Both the position numbers and the translations under genes were made by a program. From positions 186,001 through 250,000 of the forward strand of contig NZ_JAUUTZ010000001.1 of the NCBI RefSeq assembly GCF_030678915.1: a DNA stretch of 64,000 nt, written 5' to 3'. The notes under the pieces were generated by a model, which had not been told where the DNA came from, ran no database searches, and worked only from the letters and a program-made list of their open reading frames with translations. Positions 54,344 through 63,089 of the stretch are shown here, piece by piece. Position 1 is the stretch's first letter. The number at the start of each line of letters is the position of its first letter. This DNA is from Paracoccus wurundjeri. Its GTDB lineage: Bacteria > Pseudomonadota > Alphaproteobacteria > Rhodobacterales > Rhodobacteraceae.

Positions 54344-55081
54344 ATGCTGAATGTTTCCGATCTTGATGTCTGGTTCGGCGATCCTCCCGACCGTGTGGAT
54401 GCGGTCAGGGATGCTGCCTTTTCCGTGTCCAAGGGGGAAAGCTTCGGTTTGGTAGGCGAGTCGGGTTCGGGAAAATCCACCATCTTAAGGGCGATCGCCG
54501 GCCTGATCGACAGCTGGTCGGGGCAAATCGAAGTCGATGGTACGCGGATCGAGGGTGCGCGCCGCGACAGGGCATTTTACAAGACCGTGCAGATGGTATT
54601 TCAGGATCCCTATGCCAGCCTGCATCCCCGCCATTCTGTCGACGCGGTGCTGTCCGAAGCGCTTCGGCTACAGGGGATGGGCGATATCGACCGGCGCATC
54701 ACCCGGCTGCTGGAGGATGTCGGGCTGGGGAAAGGGTTCCGTTTCCGCTATCCGCATCAATTGTCGGGTGGCCAGCGCCAGCGCGTCGCCATCGCCCGGG
54801 CCCTTGCCGCCGAACCGCGCCTGCTGCTGCTGGACGAGCCGACCAGTGCGCTGGATGTCAGCGTACAGGCGGAAATTCTGAACCTTCTGAAGGAATTACG
54901 GGAAGAGCACGGGCTGACCTATGTGATGGTCAGTCACGATCTGGCGGTGGTCGGGCATATCTGCGACCGGCTGGCGGTAATGCAACAGGGACAGATCGTC
55001 GAAATCATGTCCGTGGACGCCCTGCGCCGGGGAGCGGGTGAACAGGATTACACCCGACACCTGATCGCTGCCTCGCAGTGA
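54344..55081 (+). CDS. ABC transporter ATP-binding protein, DppF type
   Basis: Second ATPase, 245 residues. It has Walker [10 protein letters not shown], signature [16 protein letters not shown] and Walker [13 protein letters not shown]. It is shorter than typical DppF because the C-terminal peptide-transporter extension is reduced. It starts 45 bp after the first ATPase and shares one base with a downstream small ORF. Confidence 0.94.
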   Translation: MLNVSDLDVWFGDPPDRVDAVRDAAFSVSKGESFGLVGESGSGKSTILRAIAGLIDSWSGQIEVDGTRIEGARRDRAFYKTVQMVFQDPYASLHPRHSVDAVLSEALRLQGMGDIDRRITRLLEDVGLGKGFRFRYPHQLSGGQRQRVAIARALAAEPRLLLLDEPTSALDVSVQAEILNLLKELREEHGLTYVMVSHDLAVVGHICDRLAVMQQGQIVEIMSVDALRRGAGEQDYTRHLIAASQ

Positions 55082-55197
55082 TGATGAATGAAGGGCAGCA
55101 TCCATGCAGGCAGGGCGCGAGGCATAGCGGGCTGAAATTCCTGTGTGTCCTGATCATCTGTTTTTCCCTGATCGTCCCGTTTTCTGTCTGCGCGTGA
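55081..55197 (+). CDS. 38-residue single-span protein coupled to the ABC importer
   Basis: The ATG shares its A with the TGA of the last ATPase gene (TGATG), a classic coupled arrangement. The product begins [17 protein letters not shown], followed by a hydrophobic helix LKFLCVLIICFSLIVPFSVC and a final alanine. Codons in the helix (CTG, ATC, GTC) suit the genome. I know no family. It may be a small accessory subunit of the importer, or a chance frame. Confidence 0.5.
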   Translation: MMNEGQHPCRQGARHSGLKFLCVLIICFSLIVPFSVCA

Positions 55198-55322
55198 TGC
55201 AGGTTTTACTGCCGGGGAAATAGACGAACTGGCAGCCGCTACCCTCTGCTTTGCCATCTGGAATGACGCCCCTGATTCCCGATGATATCTTTGGTGATCA
55301 GGCGCGTTTTCCGAAGATGATC

Positions 55323-56783
55323 TCAGGCATCCGCTTTTTCGACCGCGCGTGCGGATCGATTGTTTTCGACCAGCTTTTCAACAAGATTTTTGTAATTATT
55401 AAGATAAGTCTGTCGCGTATACCGTTCCAACCCGTCCGAGCAGGACTTGGAGTATTTTTCCGGATCAAGCAGCACTTTCCTTATTGCTTCTGCGATATCG
55501 TCTACTTTTCCCGGCTTGATCAGATATCCGTTCGATCCCGATTTGATCATTTCCTGGGGACCATATTTGACGTCATAAGTAATAACCGGGCATGCGGCGG
55601 ATAACGATTCAAGGATGGAAAGCCCAAATCCTTCGGTCAGGGTGGGATATAGTGACGCCAAAGCGCCGTTGAATTCTGCCAATGGCTCTTTCGTATAACC
55701 CATCAGCTTGATCCTGTTCTGACATTTCAGGCGCTTGATCAATGCGGTCAACTCTTTTCCGCCGCTTCCTTTCCCGTATATCAGATAATCGACATCAGGA
55801 AATTCTTTCTTTATTTTCGCAAACGCCTTGATACATTCGTCAATCGGTTTCCCTGACAGATCAAGCCGGGATATCGTTATGATATTTTTCCTCTTCTGTG
55901 GTTTAACCGGCTTTGCCTCATAATAATGAGGTATAACAGCCACCTCTTGTGATGGCTTCAGGTCAAGCTCGATTTCCTTTTTATGCACATTGGTTGCGGT
56001 GATGATCGCTTGACCATCGAAATCATCGACGAATTTCTTGTAAACGGGAAGGAGAACACCCTTTTGATCGCGATGTTCAGCATGCAGGAAAAGTGCCCGG
56101 GGGGTTTTTATGACATTCGACAGGTATGATCCTTTGATCCCATCCACAAATGTAACCGTATCCTGAAGCTCCACCATTTCCAGAAGGTTCCGCGCCAGCG
56201 CCTTCTGTGTCCGGCAGAGCCGGCCGGTTATCAGGTTTTTCCCAACCAGATATTTGTCGTTCTTGGTTTTGAGCCAGCGAATCGGCCTGCTTTCCGCATA
56301 ATCTGTTGTTTCTGTCGTGCCATCTGAATTATTAACGATTTTATTTATGATAAACCCATTCAAAAGGGTGAAATGGATCGTATTTTTACCGTTTACAACT
56401 TTGCGATCCGTGATGGTGCCGACAGGTGATTTCTTGTTGTCGTCTTTCATGACAATCTTGCCATCACGTGAGTATACAATTTTACTTCCCTGTTTCTTTG
56501 CATTATCAAAATCGGGAAACCCGTTGAATAACTTTACCCCCTCTGTGATCGCAACCGGGGCGCAAAGTTCCGGCAATGTGAAATGCTTGACCTCCGGCGC
56601 CAATGTTCCTTCTTTTCTAAGGGATTCTATATCAAGTTTTTGTTCTACAGAATGGGCGGTTGTCATCAGGATGGCCGAAAATCCATCCATTTCGGAAAAC
56701 CCGTTCAATCTATTGTAAATCGCTTTTACTTTTCCTCCGCCACGCAATAAAACCTCTTCCGTGATGCTGATGACTTTGATCAT
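55323..56783 (-). CDS. Glycosyltransferase family 4, wall-teichoic-acid (TarM/TagE/GtfA) like
   Basis: A 486-residue GT-B enzyme. The N-terminus LLRGGGKVKAIYNRLNGF has the donor-loop glycines, and residues about 100-190 form an Asn/Asp-rich beta insert (FTLLNGFIINKIVNNSDGTTETTDY) like the DUF1975 domain of Gram-positive poly(glycerol-phosphate) glucosyltransferases. The C-terminal domain has TISRLDLSGKPIDECIKAF and the catalytic EX7E, Glu384 and Glu392, in TEGFGLSILES. Lys, Asn and Ile are frequent and the DNA is clearly AT-richer than its neighbours, which points to transfer. The acceptor is unknown. Confidence 0.8.
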   Translation of the reverse strand: MIKVISITEEVLLRGGGKVKAIYNRLNGFSEMDGFSAILMTTAHSVEQKLDIESLRKEGTLAPEVKHFTLPELCAPVAITEGVKLFNGFPDFDNAKKQGSKIVYSRDGKIVMKDDNKKSPVGTITDRKVVNGKNTIHFTLLNGFIINKIVNNSDGTTETTDYAESRPIRWLKTKNDKYLVGKNLITGRLCRTQKALARNLLEMVELQDTVTFVDGIKGSYLSNVIKTPRALFLHAEHRDQKGVLLPVYKKFVDDFDGQAIITATNVHKKEIELDLKPSQEVAVIPHYYEAKPVKPQKRKNIITISRLDLSGKPIDECIKAFAKIKKEFPDVDYLIYGKGSGGKELTALIKRLKCQNRIKLMGYTKEPLAEFNGALASLYPTLTEGFGLSILESLSAACPVITYDVKYGPQEMIKSGSNGYLIKPGKVDDIAEAIRKVLLDPEKYSKSCSDGLERYTRQTYLNNYKNLVEKLVENNRSARAVEKADA

Positions 56784-57152
56784 GATGTGGCTCCGAAAGG
56801 TAATCAGGGTGATTGTGCCTTCGATATAGGCGTATTTACTCGTGACTACTACCGCTTGTGCGAAAACGTCATCGCGACAAGCTGAATTTTGCTGTCCTAT
56901 TATCCGGAAAGTTGCAAGCCAGCAATGGCGCCGACTCTGGGTTGTGGCGCGGTTTTCACCATGCTGTGAAAATGCCGGCGCCGGGATATAATCCGATAAG
57001 ACCTGCTTCTTCTGCTGACCACTATCTTCGCTTGCAGCCCGATCCGGTTAATCGGGAACCAGTGCCGCCATCTTCATGGCCACAATCCATTACGCAAGCC
57101 AACTACGAAGGCGTAGCTGAAACAGCTACCGCCTTGGTACATATCTTGGAAA
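56784..57152. other. 369-bp region upstream of the glycosyltransferase
   Basis: No gene supported. The open frame at 56858-57190 runs into the tRNA antisense (ending SPTGFEPVTH, a typical artefact). A perfect hairpin TTTTCAC-6 bases-GTGAAAA lies at 56953-56972. A longer one with a bulge at 57110-57133 (GGCGTAGCTG / CAGCTACCGCC) lies 20 bases from the tRNA 3' end, without a T run. The glycosyltransferase promoter should be in the AT-rich part near 56784-56880. Confidence 0.45.
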
Positions 57153-57228
57153 TGGTGAGCCCGACAGGATTCGAACCTGTGACCCACTGATTAAAAGTCA
57201 GTTGCTCTACCAACTGAGCTACGGGCCC
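57153..57228 (-). tRNA. tRNA-Lys(TTT)
   Basis: A 76-base gene with encoded CCA: acceptor GGGCCCG/CGGGCTC, D-arm GCTCAGTTGGTAGAGC, anticodon arm ACTGA-CTTTTAA-TCAGT with TTT, and T-arm ACAGGTTCGAATCCTGT. The AT-rich glycosyltransferase gene lies on its 3' side. Confidence 0.97.
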
Positions 57229-57238
57229 AACGGGGGGT

Positions 57239-57267
57239 TTACTAGGTGGCCCGGCGGGGGGCGTCAA
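57239..57267 (-). promoter_or_regulatory. Candidate tRNA-Lys promoter
   Basis: On the minus strand TTGACG (57262-57267) and TAGTAA (57239-57244) are 17 bases apart, with the -10 box 10 bases before the tRNA. The upstream box is identical to that of tRNA-Met. Confidence 0.65.
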
Positions 57268-57320
57268 GCGGAAATCATTCCTCTCTGGCGGATTTTTCTC
57301 GGGCGTCTTATATGCGGGGC

Positions 57321-58151
57321 ATGAGTGCTGATCTTCCCCAGGCTCTGCCCTTCATGAAAATGCACGGGCTGGGCAATGATTTTGTCGTGATCGACCTGCG
57401 CGCCGGTGGCCAGCCTCCGGCGGCGGGGCTGATCATGCGAATTGCCGACCGGAATCGGGGGGTCGGATTCGATCAGCTTGCGACGATTGAAGCAGATGAA
57501 CAGGCCGATCTGCGGCTGAGATTCTGGAATCCTGACGGATCGGTCAGTGCCGCCTGCGGGAACGCGACACGTTGCATTGCGCGTTATGTCATGGATGAAA
57601 CCGGCCGTGACCGCCTGAGTTTGCGCACCGATCACGGGACCTTGCAGGCTGAGGATGCCGGGGCGGGGATGACGCGGGTGAATATGGGGCATCCCGTATT
57701 TGACTGGCGGCAGATACCCTTGGCACAGGATGTCGATATCGATCATTTGCCGATCCCGGGCGATCCCGTTGCGACGGGGATGGGAAATCCGCATATGACC
57801 TTCTTCGTCGAGGATGCCGCCGCCGTCGATCTGGAAGGATTCGGAGCCAGGCACGAACATCACCCCCTTTACCCCGAACGCAGCAATGTCGAGATCGTGC
57901 AGGTTCTGTCCCGCGATGAAATCCTTCTGCGGATATGGGAGCGGGGGACGGGCCCGACACTGGCCTCTGGCTCTTGTTCATGCGCGGCAGCGGTGGCCGC
58001 CGCGCGGCGCGGGCTTACGGGCAGGCGGGTCAAGGTCAATGTGCCTGGCGGCGTCCTGCATATCGACTGGCGCGAGGATGGCGTCTGGATGGAAGGCGCG
58101 ACCGCGCATGTCTTTTCAGGCATGCTGACGCCGGAATGGTTATCCGAATGA
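57321..58151 (+). CDS. dapF: Diaminopimelate epimerase
   Basis: Converts LL- to meso-diaminopimelate for lysine and peptidoglycan synthesis without a cofactor. The 276 residues contain KMHGLGNDFVVIDL at the N-terminus and the two catalytic cysteines in VSAACGNATRCIARYV and ASGSCSCAAAVAA. The start at 57321 (MSADLPQALPF) is preceded by GCGGGGC; the longer frame upstream overlaps the tRNA promoter. It overlaps mtaB by 4 bp. Confidence 0.96.
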   Translation: MSADLPQALPFMKMHGLGNDFVVIDLRAGGQPPAAGLIMRIADRNRGVGFDQLATIEADEQADLRLRFWNPDGSVSAACGNATRCIARYVMDETGRDRLSLRTDHGTLQAEDAGAGMTRVNMGHPVFDWRQIPLAQDVDIDHLPIPGDPVATGMGNPHMTFFVEDAAAVDLEGFGARHEHHPLYPERSNVEIVQVLSRDEILLRIWERGTGPTLASGSCSCAAAVAAARRGLTGRRVKVNVPGGVLHIDWREDGVWMEGATAHVFSGMLTPEWLSE

Positions 58152-59401
58152 GCGCGCCGGTCTTTTCCACGCTGGGCTGCCGCCTGAACGCCTACGAGAC
58201 CGAGGCCATGCGCGAGATGGCCGAGTCGGCGGGAATGTCGGGCGCGGTCGTGGTGAATACCTGCGCCGTGACAGCCGAAGCCGTGCGCAAGGCGCGGCAG
58301 GAAATCAGGCGGCTGGCGCGGGAAAATCCGGGCGCACCGGTGATCGTGACGGGCTGCGCGGCGCAGACCGAGCCGGAAACCTTTGCCGCCATGCCCGAAG
58401 TGACCCGGGTGATTGGCAATCACGAGAAGATGCAGCCCGAGACATGGGCGAATATGCGAACGCCCGATCTGATCGGCGAAACCGAAAAGATCCGCGTTGA
58501 CGATATCATGTCGATCAAGGAAACGGCGGGGCATCTGATCGACGGGTTCGGCCGGCATCGCGCCTATGTGCAGGTGCAGAATGGCTGCGATCATCGCTGT
58601 ACCTTCTGCATCATTCCTTATGGTCGCGGGAATTCGCGCAGCGTGCCTGCGGGTGTGGTGGTCGAGCAGATCAAGCGTCTTGTGGGGCGTGGCTTCAACG
58701 AGGTGGTCCTGACCGGTGTTGACCTGACCTCGTGGGGCGCCGATCTGCCCGGGCAGCCCCGGCTGGGTGATCTGGTGATGCGGATCCTTCGGCTGGTGCC
58801 GGATCTGCCGCGCCTGCGGATCAGCTCTATCGACTCAATCGAGGCGGATGAGAATCTGATGCTTGCGATCGCGACCGAATCCCGGCTGATGCCGCATCTG
58901 CATCTGTCGTTACAGGCTGGCGATGATATGATTCTCAAGCGGATGAAACGGCGTCATCTGCGTGATGACGCCATCAGGTTCTGTGAAGAGGCACGCCGCT
59001 TGCGCCCCGAGATTGTTTTCGGTGCGGATATCATCGCAGGCTTTCCGACCGAGACCGATGCGATGTTCGAAAACTCCCTGCGACTGGTCGAGGAATGCGG
59101 CCTGACCTTCCTGCATGTCTTTCCCTATTCTGCACGCAAGGGAACTCCGGCGGCACGGATGCCTGCGGTAAAGGGGCCGGTCATCCGCGAACGCGCGGCA
59201 AGGCTGCGCGAGGTGGGGGACAAGGCGTTACAACAACATCTGAGGGCACAGGTCGGGCGTGTTCATCATGTGCTGACCGAAGGGCCGCGGCTTGGCCGGA
59301 CAGAACAATTCACCGAAGTCAGCTTTGCGACGGAACAGCCCGAGGGTACATTGCTGAAACTGGAAATTTCCGGGCAGGACGGCACGCGGCTTGTGGCGTG
59401 A
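58148..59401 (+). CDS. mtaB: tRNA (N6-threonylcarbamoyladenosine37-C2)-methylthiotransferase MtaB
   Basis: Radical SAM enzyme with two [4Fe-4S] clusters that adds a methylthio group to t6A37 of ANN-decoding tRNAs. The 417 residues have the N-terminal UPF0004 domain with cysteines in FSTLGCRLNAYETEAM, VVNTCAVTAEA and VTGCAAQTEPE. The radical SAM CxxxCxxC is in VQNGCDHRCTFCIIPYGRG. A TRAM-like tail follows. The GCRLN form distinguishes MtaB from MiaB (GCQMN). Coupling to dapF is common in Rhodobacterales. Confidence 0.93.
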   Translation: MSAPVFSTLGCRLNAYETEAMREMAESAGMSGAVVVNTCAVTAEAVRKARQEIRRLARENPGAPVIVTGCAAQTEPETFAAMPEVTRVIGNHEKMQPETWANMRTPDLIGETEKIRVDDIMSIKETAGHLIDGFGRHRAYVQVQNGCDHRCTFCIIPYGRGNSRSVPAGVVVEQIKRLVGRGFNEVVLTGVDLTSWGADLPGQPRLGDLVMRILRLVPDLPRLRISSIDSIEADENLMLAIATESRLMPHLHLSLQAGDDMILKRMKRRHLRDDAIRFCEEARRLRPEIVFGADIIAGFPTETDAMFENSLRLVEECGLTFLHVFPYSARKGTPAARMPAVKGPVIRERAARLREVGDKALQQHLRAQVGRVHHVLTEGPRLGRTEQFTEVSFATEQPEGTLLKLEISGQDGTRLVA

Positions 59402-59443
59402 ATGACGCACCCGGTTTCGCATTCGATATGACCGGGCGGGCTT

Positions 59444-60523
59444 TCAGAACAGGCTGAGCTGATCGCCTTTTCGTGCCGGAGGACCGAAGCGGCTGCAATC
59501 CAGTGGCGGCCTGCTTTCCCGAAACCCCAGACGTTTCCTCGCCAGCCGGAACCGCTGATGCATCAATTGCGCCTCTATCCCGGTACCGGTGAAGCGAAAT
59601 CCGTAACGCGGATCATTATCGCGACCGCTGCGCATGGCCTGAACCCGGTTCATGACATGTGTGGCCATCCCCGGCCGATGACGCTCCAGCCAGTCCCGGA
59701 ACAGCGGTGCGACCTCTCGCGGCAGACGCAGCGGGATCATGCTTGCCCATCTGGCTCCGGCATCATGGGCGGCGGATAATATCGATTCGATCTCGGCCTC
59801 GGTCAGGACCGGTATCACCGGGGCAACCATGACCCGAACCGGTATACCGGCATGCGACAGCTCCCTGATCATGCCAAGCCGGGTCCGGGGCGTCGGAGCG
59901 CGTGGTTCCAGAAGCCGTGCGAGTTCGGCATCCAATGTGGTCACACTGATCCCGATTTCTGCCTGATCCTTCGCCGCCATCTCGACCCAAAGGTCGATAT
60001 CGCGCAGCACCGTCCGCCCGCGCGTCACCAGCGTGGCCGGATGGTTCCAGTCACGCAGCACCCGCAGAATACCGGGCATGATCGCCAGCTTCGCCTCGAT
60101 CGGCTGATAGGGGTCGGTATTCGTTCCCAGGGCAATTGGCGCGGCATTGTAGGAAGGCCGGGCAAGCTCTTTCTCAAGCAGTTGCGCGGCGCTGGGCTTG
60201 GCGGTGATCTTCGTTTCGAAATCCAGCCCCGGCGACAGTCCCAGATAGGAATGGCTGGGCCGCGCATAGCAATAGACGCAACCATGTTCACAGCCGCGAT
60301 AAGGATTGATGGAGCGATCAAAACCGATATCCGGCGAGCTATTGCGCGTGATTATCGAACGCGGACGCTCGATCATCAGATCGGTTTTAAGCAGGTGGGT
60401 GTCCTCTTCGATATCCCAGCCATCGGATTCGCGTATCCGCTGATGCCGTTCGAACCGGCCATCGGGGCGGGTATCCGCGCCACGGGCCTTCAGGCGTTCA
60501 TCTGGATTACGAGGCGGCAGCAT
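59444..60523 (-). CDS. PA0069/SplB-like radical SAM protein, probably SOS-controlled
   Basis: A 359-residue radical SAM protein of the PA0069 (Rv2578c-like) family, distantly related to spore photoproduct lyase. The cluster motif is YRGCEHGCVYCYARPSH (CxxxCxxC), followed by GTNTDPYQPIE, VTRGRTVLRDIDLW and ISVTTLDAELARLLEPRAPTPRTRL. The substrate is not established for the family. The start is the ATG at 60523 (MLPPRNPDERL). A LexA-type direct repeat lies 13 bases upstream, and TATAAA sits between the two, so transcription is likely part of the DNA-damage response. Confidence 0.85.
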   Translation of the reverse strand: MLPPRNPDERLKARGADTRPDGRFERHQRIRESDGWDIEEDTHLLKTDLMIERPRSIITRNSSPDIGFDRSINPYRGCEHGCVYCYARPSHSYLGLSPGLDFETKITAKPSAAQLLEKELARPSYNAAPIALGTNTDPYQPIEAKLAIMPGILRVLRDWNHPATLVTRGRTVLRDIDLWVEMAAKDQAEIGISVTTLDAELARLLEPRAPTPRTRLGMIRELSHAGIPVRVMVAPVIPVLTEAEIESILSAAHDAGARWASMIPLRLPREVAPLFRDWLERHRPGMATHVMNRVQAMRSGRDNDPRYGFRFTGTGIEAQLMHQRFRLARKRLGFRESRPPLDCSRFGPPARKGDQLSLF

Positions 60524-60535
60524 GGAATATTTATA

Positions 60536-60550
60536 GAACAAAACATGAAC
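60536..60550 (-). promoter_or_regulatory. LexA (SOS) box of the alphaproteobacterial type
   Basis: On the minus strand GTTC-ATGTTTT-GTTC: a perfect GTTC-N7-GTTC direct repeat, the LexA site of Rhodobacter, Caulobacter and other alphaproteobacteria. It lies 13 bases before the radical SAM start and touches a TATAAA -10-like box, an ideal place for repression. Confidence 0.75.
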
Positions 60551-60584
60551 AAAATCCAGCAAAACTTTCCACGATCCTGCCCAC

Positions 60585-60598
60585 AAACCTATAGGTTT
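60585..60598. repeat. 14-bp perfect palindrome
   Basis: AAACCTATAGGTTT is fully self-complementary with no spacer. It sits between the beta-helix gene and the radical SAM gene, 35 bases from the LexA box. Next to it, ACCGCCC / GGGCGGT (60606-60625) forms a hairpin over the stop of the beta-helix gene. Function unknown; a regulator site or transcript end are options. Confidence 0.5.
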
Positions 60599-60611
60599 CC
60601 GTCGAACCGCC

Positions 60612-62912
60612 CTAATAGGGGCGGTCCATCCGCGCATAGATGGCAACCCGGCCTTTCGCGGGGCTGGACCAGTTCAACCGGATCTGGCGTTTTTGCGTGC
60701 CGATCTGGGTCTGCACCCAGGGCATCTGTGTGACCGCGTCGCCAGAGGCATTGGTGATCCGGCTTTCAGCCACGACAGAGGTAACGGACATCGCCCGGCC
60801 TTTGAAGGGTAATCCGTTCAGTTCCGGTGATGTCCATGTTCTGGACGCGCTGGTCTGATTGATCGAAACCAGCAGCGGATTCGCGACATAGGTCGAGATG
60901 CCGTTGAATGTGTTCTCGGTGAAATGCACATTCCGCATCTTGCCATAATCGAGATCCGCGATCGAATTATCCACGCGATCGATCCGCTCCACAATGCTGT
61001 CATGCGTTTTGAAGACATTACCCACGACGGATAATCCGTGCAGGTAATGACCCTTGCCATATGGCTTGACGACCAGCCAGGAAAACCACCGGACGGAACT
61101 GCCGGTCAGGAATGTGTTGCCGGTGATGGTCAGAGCGCCGAAGCTGTATTGCTGGCCATTGAAATCCGGGTACTCGCTATGCTCATTCGTCCACTCGATC
61201 GAGGCATTATCGACATAGTTCCCGGTGATCGTGACCTGCACATGTGGCTGTGTCAGCACCAGCCCGGCATAACGCAGGCCCGCATCCGCACTGTCGCCCT
61301 GAAACCAGTGATTGCCGCTGATGATATGGCCGCCGCCATGGGCGATCATGAAATGCGCAAAGCGCACGAACCGGCTGTGACGGATCTTCACGTCATTCGC
61401 ATTGACATTGATGGCGATGCTCTTGCGTTCCTGTGCAAGAACATCGAGCTCGTTCGAGATGAACTGACAGCTATCCACCATCAGATCCTGACAGCCCCGG
61501 CCGATCGAGGTGATGCCGCGATCCCTGGGGCGGGTGATGTAGCAGTTGCGGATCGCATTGGTCTGGCCGTCGCGCGCCAGCATGATCGCACTGGCGACGC
61601 CCTGGCAATTGATGTCGAGATCCACGAAATTGAAGCGGGCAAGCTGCTCCAGACCCGAGAAGTCAAGCATGTAACGGAAACGTTCGAAGCTGTACCGCCA
61701 CGTTCCCGCACCACCATATAGCGGCTGAGACAATTCCAGTCTGCGCTTACCGATATTCCGGCTTTTGACATAGACCTCCCGCCCGACGCCGGTTCCCGTC
61801 ACCAGACTGCCGGGTTCGATCGCCGCGATATTCTCGACATTGGTCAGTGCCGTCGGATCGGCGGGATCATAGTTTGCCATGCTGCGCACGAGCTTGGAAT
61901 TCCATGCACCTCCGGCAGTGGCAAGCAGGCTGCCATTCGCGATCACCCGCCGGTTGGAATATCCGCGCAGATCGGGTGCCAGGCGATGCACTTCCAGCGG
62001 TTCTGTAATCTCGACCCTGCGCCCGCACAGATCGAGAGTCACGTGATCGGTATATCCCAGCAATGCTTGCAGGGCTTTCTTGAAGCCCGGGGTTTCGCCT
62101 CCGAACGCATCCGCATAGGTCGGCAGGTCGAAACTTTTTAATAGCGACACTCGCGTCGAAGCTGATGTCTTTAATCTACCTTTGAAGCGGATCCGTGAAT
62201 TGATGCTCAGATTGCCGCCGATGAAATATTCGCCCTCGGGCACAAGGATACTCCCGCCATTCGCGGCATGATCGGCGGCAATGAAGGCGGCGCGGTCATC
62301 GGTGATCCCGTCGCCTTTGGCACCAAAATCCAGAACATCCACCCAATCGATGAGCGCAGGGACAAAACCGGTCGTGACATTCTCGATCCGCAGGGATTCG
62401 ATCCGGACCGCGCCGCCATTGTCGCCGATCAGATCAAGACCGAAATGACCGAATGCCGGTTTGATGCCCCAGGCCAGGTCCACTCCGGGGCGGGATCCCG
62501 GGCCGACAATGGCGCTGATCTCTACAACCTGATTGTATTTCCGGATGGCCACCACGGGACCTGTCTCGGTCAGCCCCGTGACATGAGCGCGTGTCCGGTC
62601 GCGTGGCCAACCGGCGATGCGGACACTGCATAACGGCCCGGAAAGAATCTTAACCCTTGCCGAGATCCGCAAATAGGTGCCCGGAATGATCGGGGTATCG
62701 CCCTGATATCGTATCCTTGTCGTGGCTTTTTCCTTGCGGATTTCCAGACAGGTGCCGAAATGCTGATCATCCGGAACGATTCCCGCATTGCGCGCCGTGG
62801 CCCAATTCGCCTCGTTCTCGCTACCATTCCCCTGTGACCAAAGCTCAAGTCCCGCACTGAACGGTGCAGGCGCAAGCAGTAGTTGATTGGTGATTGCGAT
62901 CGTCATGCCCAT
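60612..62912 (-). CDS. Large parallel beta-helix protein (GH28/pectate-lyase superfamily-like)
   Basis: A 766-residue protein with no clear signal peptide. Residues 1-185 look like a carbohydrate-binding jelly-roll (LELWSQGNGSENEANW, then YLRISARVKILSGPLCSVRI). From 193 the pectate-lyase-3 motif VLDFGAKGDGITDDRAAF starts a right-handed beta-helix with repeated strand-turn units (NVNANDVKIRHSRFVRFAHFM, VTITGNYVDNASIEW, ALTITGNTFLTGSS). Proteins of this type modify or bind polysaccharide, or form phage-like spikes. Substrate and location are unknown, and it has no sugar-metabolism neighbours. Confidence 0.7.
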   Translation of the reverse strand: MGMTIAITNQLLLAPAPFSAGLELWSQGNGSENEANWATARNAGIVPDDQHFGTCLEIRKEKATTRIRYQGDTPIIPGTYLRISARVKILSGPLCSVRIAGWPRDRTRAHVTGLTETGPVVAIRKYNQVVEISAIVGPGSRPGVDLAWGIKPAFGHFGLDLIGDNGGAVRIESLRIENVTTGFVPALIDWVDVLDFGAKGDGITDDRAAFIAADHAANGGSILVPEGEYFIGGNLSINSRIRFKGRLKTSASTRVSLLKSFDLPTYADAFGGETPGFKKALQALLGYTDHVTLDLCGRRVEITEPLEVHRLAPDLRGYSNRRVIANGSLLATAGGAWNSKLVRSMANYDPADPTALTNVENIAAIEPGSLVTGTGVGREVYVKSRNIGKRRLELSQPLYGGAGTWRYSFERFRYMLDFSGLEQLARFNFVDLDINCQGVASAIMLARDGQTNAIRNCYITRPRDRGITSIGRGCQDLMVDSCQFISNELDVLAQERKSIAINVNANDVKIRHSRFVRFAHFMIAHGGGHIISGNHWFQGDSADAGLRYAGLVLTQPHVQVTITGNYVDNASIEWTNEHSEYPDFNGQQYSFGALTITGNTFLTGSSVRWFSWLVVKPYGKGHYLHGLSVVGNVFKTHDSIVERIDRVDNSIADLDYGKMRNVHFTENTFNGISTYVANPLLVSINQTSASRTWTSPELNGLPFKGRAMSVTSVVAESRITNASGDAVTQMPWVQTQIGTQKRQIRLNWSSPAKGRVAIYARMDRPY

Positions 62913-63089
62913 GTCTCCCTGAAATCCGATGCGGCTCAGGGAATACCCCTTTGCTGCATGGATGGGAGATAACTCGCCAACCCCTAATCCGGACTAAAGA
63001 CCGCGCGCGTTGCGCAGCCGCAAAACTGTAACGATCAGACACGAACGGGGCAGGGCGGATATTCACTATCACCCTGCCGCCGGAAATTC

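Noticed and set aside
56858..57190. 110-codon open frame ending in SPTGFEPVTH
   Set aside because: The ending is the well-known artefact of translating a tRNA gene, here tRNA-Lys, on the wrong strand.
60612..62912. Phage tail-spike as the identity of the beta-helix protein
   Set aside because: The fold is compatible, but there are no phage structural, lysis or replication genes around it, so I keep the general description.
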